NCBI GenBank assembly: GCA_038025085.1
Contig: CM076141.1
Span: 11,038,001-11,102,000 of the forward strand
Direction: 5' to 3'
Source: Tetragonia tetragonoides
Taxonomy: Eukaryota > Streptophyta > Magnoliopsida > Caryophyllales > Aizoaceae
Length of the DNA stretch: 64,000 bases
How positions within the stretch are numbered: the stretch's first letter is position 1; each line of letters starts with the position of its first letter. Positions 56,546 through 64,000 of the stretch are shown here, piece by piece. The position numbers and the translations under genes are program-made. The notes under the pieces are model-generated. The model saw only the letters and a list, made by a program, of their open reading frames with translations, did not search any database and was not told the DNA's origin.

Positions 56546-58697
56546 GCGAGGCATTTTCTGACAGCATTGGAGGTCCAAATTTTTGGGTGCTTGGAGTTGT
56601 ACCCATTTGGGTACAACCACCCCTCATAATTTATTAAATGGGTCATTAGAGGACCCAATTATTTTAGAATCCCACTTATGTGTGTAGATATAAATGGGTA
56701 TAGTTGCATGTATCCATTACCCATTGCATAGGAGGCGTCCACTTAAACATGACACCTAAACGAGTCTTTCCAAATAGATTAATCTAATACCTCACCAAAT
56801 ACTAATCATGAAATCTAAAATGAATATATCTTAAAATAATCTAAACATCCTTCCAAATTGAAATTATAATTCCATGATTGAATATAGGCTTATAGTGATA
56901 AGATCTTCCCAGTAACATAAAAAGAGAAGCATCTTATTATTTTGCATATATCTATACAAACATCTGGATGCATGCGCCAGCAACTTCTAACTTTTCCTCT
57001 CCTTCTATTTTCCTTTTCTTTTATAGTTATTCAATGTTAATTTGTTTACCACAATACTGATTTCACAATAGTTTATTAGTTTGCCATTAATTACACTAAT
57101 TTTGATCTTCATCTTATGTAGTTATTTGAGATTATGGAGGTGTTCAATAATGATTAAGGAAGGCATTTTCAAGTATATATTTTGAAGGATTATACTCAAG
57201 ATGTAAGTTCAAAGTACAATTTTTTTTTTTTTTTATATATTATTATCTAATCTATATCTGTTAGATTGCATAATTTTGTGTGGTACATATTCTCTTCACC
57301 TTTTTTTTTATCCCTTTTAGTATTTTTACGCTCCCTAAAGTGACTACATTAGTTTACCATTGCAATTTTGAGTTTAGTGTATTTTCATGTAAGTTTCCAA
57401 GTATGGTATACATATGTCTAAGTAAGGTGGTAATTCAGATCATGAGCTATGATTCATTAGTCATGAGTGTAATGTTTTATATCTTAATCAAATCAATATT
57501 GATAAATAAGACAAGGTACTAGAAAATAAAATATAATTTTATCATAAGCCTAGAGGCGAATATATTTAAGACAAATTAAAGAATGTAAATTTTTATGTTC
57601 ATGTTCTAAGGCCTTATGGGAGTATGAGATATGCATCACGTCTATATTCCTTACGTATATACTCCTTTTTCTTTTCAGCTTAAAAATTGATAAGCAAGAT
57701 TTATAGTCCTACTTTAGCTCAAAAATAATAATATATATGTTTATTGAATGCAAAAATAATAATATTTATGACGAGATAATTACGCTAGAACTTAGAACTA
57801 AGATAGTAATTGGATATCTGATAAATTTCATAATTGGGATTTAGTCAAGTGAGCACATGTAAGACACCTAAAAAAAAAAGTGAGACAATTGACAATAGGT
57901 AGATTAACCAATTGGCAAGACCAAGGATCGAGTTTCAATTAACTCTTACAATAGTCTTCACTGTTTATTTTCACCGTGAAGATGTTTATTTGACTATCAT
58001 GGTATAATGATTTGATGTAAGTTTTGTAAATACCAATCTACCGGATGGGTAATGAGGTTTAAAACATCACTTTTTTACCCTAAGCGAGACTTTTAGAGTT
58101 GTACAACGTAAACAAGCTCCTTACAATTAAAAAGAGTTGATGGTCAAATGTAGAATGTAATGTACCGTAAAACGGAACAAAATAGGTGATGGTCATCTGC
58201 GCCTTGCACGATCATGATAAGATACATTATGATGTTATCATACTTGCATAAGCAATTTTAATATGTATTTTACATAAGAGGATAGCAATAAGTTATGTAA
58301 ATTAGTTTCATATAAATAATTGATTCTAGATTGATATTATTATTCTTATTCTTAATTTGTTTGTAGACTTTATGGATTATTTCAATTAAACAGACGCGAA
58401 GGATATTACTAGATGATTGTTTTACATTAAATTGTATATATAGAAATACTTGAAACAATGACCTCATGTTATATCATATACAACACATGGGAGTAAATTA
58501 TGCAAAAAAAAAAACTAATAATTGAAACTTATGATAAGAGTTAAAAGTATACAAGATACGTAATAATCTTATTATATAGTTTTGATAATATTAAATTACT
58601 AATAATTTTTCCAAAATTGACAATTACCCTTTTGTTTTTGGAGGAGATTTAATCACGTCATATTATTTCATAATATAAACACAAACCTTGCAATACA
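56546..58697 (+). mobile_element. Helitron unit 3, with insertion, plus further Helitron tail
   Basis: It starts with GAGGCATTTTCTGACAGC and ends near AACCTTGCAATACACGAG, a decayed 3' hairpin. Compared with unit 1, about 165 bp are inserted at about 56575-56738, containing the palindrome GTTGTACCCATTTGGGTACAAC-like core (arms of nine bases). 58698-58883 appears to be the tail of another Helitron. Confidence 0.55.
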
Positions 58698-58883
58698 CGA
58701 GAATGAATTGAAATTGCTAATATATATTCTTCAATATCAATTATTGACATTAAAATGACCATTCTTTTTGGGTGCAAATGAATTTATTTTTAAAAAATTT
58801 TAAAATTTAAAAAAAAAATTAATTTATCTTTTATAAAATATAATTAAAATCCAACCCGTGCATCGCACGAGCTTCATATCTAG

Positions 58884-59017
58884 TACCTTTTATATACAGA
58901 GGTAACTTTGGATTGTGTAAAAAAAAAAAGAAAAGGTTGTAATAGAATAAGACTGCAGCAGCAGCAATATTTCAATAATAATATTTGTTAAACACTATCT
59001 CTCCATATTTTCTATCA
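58884..59017 (+). repeat. Copia D 5' LTR, second piece
   Basis: Matches 63390-63521 from CTTTTATATA through GGTAACTTTGGATTGTG to TTTTCTATCA. Confidence 0.88.
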
Positions 59018-59018
59018 G

Positions 59019-59030
59019 TGGCATCAGAGC
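59019..59030 (+). promoter_or_regulatory. Copia D primer-binding site
   Basis: TGGCATCAGAGC, one change from the tRNA-Met complement TGGTATCAGAGC, one base after the LTR. Confidence 0.85.
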
Positions 59031-59152
59031 AAGGTTATTGGCATTTGTTTTTTCTCCAAAAAGAGAGAGGGAGAAAGAAGAGGGGAGATAGTAAAAAAAA
59101 ATAAAAATAAAAATAAAAAAACTAAAAAAATACAGTTCATTCATTCTGAGGG

Positions 59153-60240
59153 ATGGCGTCAACAAGCGGTTCCACGCAACCAGTTTTGCCAAAATTCTCT
59201 GGCAAGAACTATGAGCACTGGAAAGTGCAAATGAGGGTTATATTCAAATACCATGATATTTGGAACATTGTACAAGCTGGGTATGATGAGCCAACACATG
59301 AAGAAGAAGAAAAGATGAGCCAAGAGGAAAAGAAGGAGTTGAACAACACAAAGAAAAAGGATTTGAAGGCCCTTAGCTTCATCATTCAGCGATGGAGGGT
59401 CAAAATATGTTTGAGAAGATTGCAGTAGCAGAAACTTCTCATGAAGCTTGGAGTATCCTAGAAAAAATTTATCTTGGTGGGACACGGATAAAAAATGTCA
59501 GATTACAATATTTGCGATCAGATTATGAGAATCTGAAAATACAAAAGTCTGAAATCGTGTCTGACTTTTTTGAACGAGTTGTTTCTATAAGAAACAGCAT
59601 GAAGGCGTTGAACGAAGATATAAAAGAATCAGCGACAGTGCAGAAAATTCTCCGTTCCATGACCCCAAAGTACAAGACAATAGTCTGTGTGCTAGAGGAA
59701 CGAGCCAATCAAGAGGAGATTTCATTAGATGAGTTACTTGGGACGTTATTGGTTCATGAGAAAAGATTAAATTCTTATGATGAGCCTGAAGAGCAAGTAT
59801 TGCAATCAAGAACAACCCCATATAGACAATTTTTTGGTAGAGGCAGAGGTTTTGGTTGAGGAAGAGGACAAAGAGGTCATGGAATCCATTCACACAACAA
59901 CAATGATGGTGATCGATACAACCATAACATCAATTTCAACCAAAGACAAGATAGAGGTCGTGGTCATGGTCGTGGTCGTTCTCCTGGACGAGAACAAGGA
60001 CGGAGAGATGTTGGACACTCAGATAAGTCGCACGTACAATGCTATAATTGCAGTAAATGTGGCCATTATAGTTATAAAAGTTATGCAAGAGCTAGAAGAG
60101 CAGAAAATATTAATCATACCGAAAAGATAGAAGAGGGATCAGCAGAATCTATTCTTCTTGTTTGTAACGTGGAAGAAAGTGAAGAAAATATATGGTACTT
60201 GGATACTGGATCAAGTAATCATATGGGTGGAAATAAATAA
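59153..60240 (+). pseudogene. Copia D gag and protease start
   Basis: Frame 59153-59428 (MASTSGSTQPVLPKFSGKNY onward) is the UBN2-type gag N-terminus. It shifts into 59392-59859 (FEKIAVAETSHEAWSILEKI, DELLGTLLVHEKRLNSYDEP). The zinc knuckle near 60040 reads CYNCSKCGHYSYKS, with the last cysteine lost. The protease start WYLDTGSSNHMGG with DTG lies near 60192-60230. At least two frameshifts or stops occur. Confidence 0.85.
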
Positions 60241-60439
60241 TTATTTCCAGAGATTGATAATTCTTTTAACTCTTCGGTGCGATTTGGGGATAACTCAAAA
60301 ATTGAGATATTGGGAAAGGGGAAAATCCCAATACAAACTAGAAATGGTAGTATTGAATACATTACCAATATCTTTACGCTCCAAAGTTGAAAAATAATCT
60401 TTTCAGTTTGGGTCAACTATTGGAGAAAGGCTATGAAAT

Positions 60440-61362
60440 TTAAATGAAAGATGGGTATTGCAGCATTGAAGATGGTAAAAGATGTTTGATAGCAAAAGTT
60501 CCAATGACAAAGAATAGGATGTTTCCTTTGCATATCCAGAATGTAAGCATGCCATGTTTCAGTACTATTGCAAAAGGATGATATGTGGCTTTGGCATTTA
60601 AGGCTTGGTCATTTGAATTTTGATGGGCTGAAGTTATTATCCCAAAAGAATATGGTGACAGGTTTACCATTAATAGAGCCACCTAAAGAAGTATGTGAAG
60701 AGTGCATCCTGGGAAAACAACAAAGAGATTCATTTCCCACGGGTCTATCGAGAAGAGCAAGATTCCCGTTGGAGATCAACCATTCAGATATATGTGGGCC
60801 AATCACTCCTCGATCATTTGGAATGAAAAGGTACTTTATTACTTTCATTGATGATTATAGCCGTAAAACTTAGGTGTACTTTCTTGTAGAGAAGTCAGAG
60901 GCGTTGGAAGTTTTTCAAAGTTTTAAAACTTTTGTTGAGAACCAAAGTGGGTACTATATCAAGATTTTGAGAACATATAGAGGCGGTGAATATACATCAA
61001 ATTATTTCAACCATTTCATAAAGAAGTATGGAATACAACTTCAATTATCAGCAGCGTACTCACCTCAGCAGAATGGAGTAGCTGAAAGGAAGAATCGAAC
61101 TATCATGAATATGGTTCGAAGCATGTTGAAAACAAAATCTTTGCCCAAAGAATTATGGGCAGAAGCAATTAATTGGAGTGTTTATATTTTGAATATCCGT
61201 CCTACTAAATCCATTCAAGATATGACTCCTGAAGCATGGAGCAGGCAGAAGCCAGATGTTCGTCATATAAAGATTTTCGGGTGTGTTGCATATGCACATT
61301 TTCCAGATCAAAAATGTAAGAAGCTAGATGATAAAGCCGAGGTTTGCATTTTTATTGGTTGA
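60440..61362 (+). pseudogene. Copia D integrase
   Basis: Frame 60568-60873 has WLWHLRLGHLNFDGLKLLS, CEECILGKQQRDSFP, INHSDICGPI and FIDDYSRKT, then a TAG (60871-60873) at the position of the usual W. Frame 60874-61362 continues with GGEYTSNYFNHF, YSPQQNGVAERKNRTIMNMV and DMTPEAWSRQKPDV. A TGA at 61360-61362 closes it. Apart from the two stops the frame is continuous. Confidence 0.88.
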
Positions 61363-61368
61363 AGTGAT

Positions 61369-62385
61369 GTGTCGAAAGTCTACAAGTTATATGACCCGAA
61401 GACAAATAAAATTGTTATTAGCAGAGATGTTGTTTTCGCTGAAGTTAAAACATATAGTTGGACAAATGATGAAGAAAATATTATTCCGCTAGATCTCTCA
61501 ACTTCAGCGGAAACAACACTGCCCATTGAAGATGAATCATCATTACAGACAATGTTTAGAGAAGATCGTCGTACCACAGATGGTGCAAGTGAGAATGAAG
61601 GAAATCAGAGGCCAAAAAGAGTCGCAAGGCAACCAGCTTGGATAAAAGATTATGTCATTGGAACAGACATTGATGATGATGAGTCAATGTTTCAATTTGC
61701 CTTATTTTCTCAAGGTGATCCAGTATACTCTGAGGATGCGACTAAAGATGAAAAGTGGAAAAAGGAAATTGAAGAAGAAATCAGTTCCATTGAGAAGAAT
61801 GACACATGGAAGCTTGTTGATCTTCCAGAAGGACATAATCCCATTGGAGTTAAATGGGTATACAAAGCAAAGTTGAATGCAGAAGGCAATGTAGAGAAAT
61901 ACAAAGCAAGGCTTGTCGCAAAAGGCTACAAGCAGAAGGTGGCAATCGATTATAAGGAAATATTTGCACCAGTTGCAAGGCAGGAAACAATAAGGTTAGT
62001 ATTATCATTAGCAGCTCGGAATGCATGGAAAGTTTTTCAGTTAGATGTAAAATCAGCATTTCTTTATGGAGAATTAGAAGAAGAAGTGTACGTTGATCAA
62101 CCCCCTGGATTCATCAGAAAAGGAGATGAAGATAAAGTTTATAAGCTTCAGAAAGCCTTATATGGATTAAAGCAAGTTCCTAGAACCTGGTATGGTCGCA
62201 TAGACTCTTACTTTGCAGAGCTTGGGTTCAAGAAATGTCCATATGAGCATACTCTTTACATAAAGAAGAGAGAGGAAGGAGGAATCATGATAGTGTGTCT
62301 TTATGTAGATGATGTGATTTATACAGGAAATAACCCAAAGATGCTTGAGGAGTTTAAAATAACCAAAAATGAAGAAAGAATTTGA
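61369..62385 (+). pseudogene. Copia D reverse transcriptase
   Basis: 338 codons. It contains WIKDYVIGTDI (linker), EKNDTWKLVDLPEG, YKARLVAKGYKQK, FQLDVKSAFLYGELEEEVYV, LQKALYGLKQVPRTWY and the catalytic CLYVDDVIYTGN. It ends by frameshift just after the catalytic region. Confidence 0.9.
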
Positions 62386-63240
62386 CATGACTGACATTGG
62401 AATGATGAATTATTATTTTGGTATTGAAGTTCTGATGATGGAATTTTCATATCACAAAAGAAATATGTCAAGGAAGTGTTGAAGAGATTCAAGATGGATA
62501 AAAGTAAGCTAATAAGCTCACCAATTGAAGTTGGGGTGAAGCTGACTAGGAATGATGGAAGTGAGAAAACAGATAGCACTTATTATAAGAAGATTGTAGG
62601 AAGTCTGATGTATTTGACTACAACGAGACCTGATATTATGTTTGCCGTTAGTATGATAAGTAGATATATGGATAATCCAACAACGAGGCATTTGCAAGCA
62701 GCAAAGAGAATATTGCGTTACTTGAATGACACTTCAGAGTTAGGAATATTGTATGGAAGACAAAAATCCTCACTTGTTGGATTCACAGATAGTGACTATG
62801 CAGGAGATATGGATGATCGGAAAAGTACATCAGGATATGTATTTTTCTTGGGCAATGGTGTAATATCATGGTCATCTAAGAAACAACCTATTGTGACACT
62901 TTCATCAACAGAAGCAGAATATGTAGCAGCAACAGCTTGTGCATGTCAAGCTATTTGGCTTAGAAATCTACTTGAGGAAATGAATTTCCCACAAGGCTCT
63001 TCAACTAAGATCTATTGTGACAACAAGTCGACAATCGCACTTTCGAAGAACCCAGTTCAACATGGGCGGAGTAAGCATATTAATGTTAAATACCATTTTC
63101 TTCGAGATTTGGTAAAAAAGAAGATAATAGAGATTGACTACTGCAATACTACGAAATAAGTCGCCGACATTTTCACTAAGCCTATAGAGAAAGAACTATT
63201 CTTAGAGTTTAGAGATTGTCTGGGTTTATATAATTTTGAA
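62386..63240 (+). pseudogene. Copia D RT C-terminus and RNase H
   Basis: A short shifted frame (DMTDIGMMNYYFGIEV) is followed by 62476-63159 with KKIVGSLMYLTTTRPDIMFA, AKRILRYLNDTSELGILYG, FTDSDYAGDMDDRKSTSGYV, TLSSTEAEYVAAT and YCDNKSTIALSKNPVQHGRS. The RNase H residues look intact. The final DIFTKP-like part (63160 onward) follows a stop. A polypurine tract (AAGGGAGTG) precedes the right LTR. Confidence 0.88.
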
Positions 63241-63259
63241 GCGTAGGTTTAAGGGAGTG

Positions 63260-63521
63260 TGTTAAAAATAAACCTGCTTAAAATTACTCATGTAATTAGA
63301 GGTTGGAAAACTTAAGATTAAAATAAAATATAGATTTTGTGGTTCAGTGGTTATATGCCATTGATAAAATTAGAGGTTAGTTAAGAATATCTTTTATATA
63401 TAGAGGTAACTTTGGATTGTGCAAAAAGATATAGAAAAATGTTATAATAGAATAAGACTGCACAACAGTAATATTTTAATAATAATATTTGTTAAACACA
63501 ATCTCTTTATATTTTCTATCA
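63260..63521 (+). repeat. Copia D 3' LTR
   Basis: 262 bp, TGTTAAAAATAAACC...TTTTCTATCA, uninterrupted; reference for the split left LTR. Confidence 0.9.
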
Positions 63522-63526
63522 GTATC

Positions 63527-64000
63527 AACATTTTTCTAAGTAATTGAGTTGAGATGGAAATATGGTAATACGCAGAGCTTTTATAATTGATTAATTAAGT
63601 AATGCTTCCTCATGTTGAGCAACGAAATGGCCTTGGGCATCCAACTATCTTTCGTCGCTTAACTTTGGCGATAAAACAAGTTTATTCGCCCCTACTTGCG
63701 GGCCGTATTGAAAACGGTGTTTATATGATGGTCACCACCTTTTTCGTAAGGATTGTAATAATCTGATGATCACAGTCATATTAAGGAGGGCGGCGAGTAA
63801 TATTTTGTTGTCTATAGGTATATTTGTTAGAGCTGAACTTACCAGAACTGAACTGAACTGAATTCAACATCACTAAACTGGATACTACTGAATTGAACTG
63901 GACACAACTGAATTGAACACAATTTGATATGTGAGACAAAAAATATGTTTCTGAACTCAGCACCACTAAACTGAACTCGACATCATTTAACTGAATTTGA
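63527..64000. other. right flank with MITE-like start
   Basis: No gene. From about 63826 repeated ACTGAACTGAACTGAATT-type words appear, similar to the MITE interiors at 1772-1925; the window ends inside it. Confidence 0.45.

Larger units (their letters stand above)
53667..58883 (+). mobile_element. Helitron-derived array inserted into the Copia D LTR
   Basis: The block starts with TC after A (53666) and ends with hairpin CCGTGCATCGCACGAG, then CTAG before T (58880-58883, T58884). It leaves no target duplication and fits A^T Helitron insertion. Inside, AGAGGCATTTTCTGACAG (5'-end motif) occurs near 53697, 55008 and, without its first base pair of flank, near 56547. CACAGACCGTGCAAC (3' hairpin region) occurs near 54953 and 56444. 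The first unit has its own CTAG end at 54992-54995. No Rep/helicase ORF is present, so all units are non-autonomous. The 5' limit could alternatively be 53686 (TCTATATTTTAG). Confidence 0.8.
53537..63521 (+). mobile_element. Copia D: LTR retrotransposon with Helitrons inside its left LTR
   Basis: GTATC flanks the whole unit (53532-53536 and 63522-63526). The right LTR is 63260-63521. The left LTR is in two pieces, 53537-53666 and 58884-59017, totalling 264 bp against 262 bp on the right. A primer site follows at 59019-59030. Gag-pol runs 59153-63240 with several stops and frameshifts. This shows that the Helitron block entered after Copia D had integrated. Confidence 0.9.

Noticed and set aside
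53667..58883. CRISPR-like or satellite array
   Set aside because: Repeats are few, more than 1 kb long and have Helitron termini; this is a eukaryotic genome.

Overview
This is a piece of a eudicot plant nuclear genome. It is AT-rich with long gene-poor stretches. It holds one intron-containing gene of the plant TRM/LONGIFOLIA type, plant Copia retrotransposons primed by initiator tRNA-Met, Helitrons, MITEs, a decayed 18S rRNA gene fragment and an endogenous plant pararetrovirus. A Caryophyllales or Amaranthaceae-like source is only a guess. Very little of the window is host coding sequence: a TRM-like gene (about 17.9-22.1 kb, with a 5' UTR exon near 16.1-16.4 kb), a small secreted cysteine-rich (double knottin-like) peptide gene (29.40-29.77 kb), and a cysteine-less paralogue of that peptide (44.6-44.8 kb, minus strand).

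Layout. 0-3.5 kb: intergenic DNA with MITEs, a tRNA-derived SINE, a Helitron 3' terminus and a 5'-truncated LINE with target-site duplications. 3.58-5.90 kb: a 2.3 kb solo LTR bounded by GGAAT duplications. 6.4-12.8 kb (minus strand): a decayed endogenous caulimovirid with promoter, tRNA-Met primer site and the gene order coat - movement - protease/RT/RNase H - probable transactivator. 13-16 kb: a MITE cluster. 16-22 kb: the TRM-like gene. 22.6-23.4 kb: a terminal-inverted-repeat element with a minisatellite. 23.7-27.6 kb: a block with ETS-like DNA, the first 209 nt of an 18S rRNA gene, an (AT)n tract and a dimeric tandem repeat (about 315 bp monomer, 630 bp higher-order unit). 29.4 kb: the peptide gene. 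31.78-41.76 kb: a Copia element split by a second, complete Copia. 42.06-44.45 kb: a MULE-like segment that may carry a captured gene fragment and a CACTA-like end. 44.6-45.2 kb: the peptide paralogue and a Stowaway MITE. 45.34-50.59 kb: a third Copia. 52.78-53.32 kb: a MULE-type MITE with a perfect 10-bp target duplication. 53.54-63.52 kb: a fourth Copia whose left LTR is split by a 5.2 kb Helitron array.

How it fits together. The window is mainly a record of nested insertions, and target-site duplications let the order be read: Copia B went into the RNase H region of Copia A; Helitrons went into the left LTR of Copia D, and a Stowaway MITE into one of those Helitrons. None of the four Copia elements nor the pararetrovirus has an intact reading frame set. 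The two peptide genes share signal-peptide motifs and an identical 16-bp TATA-box segment, so they are probably paralogues that kept a core promoter while one lost, or was separated from, its cysteine domain.
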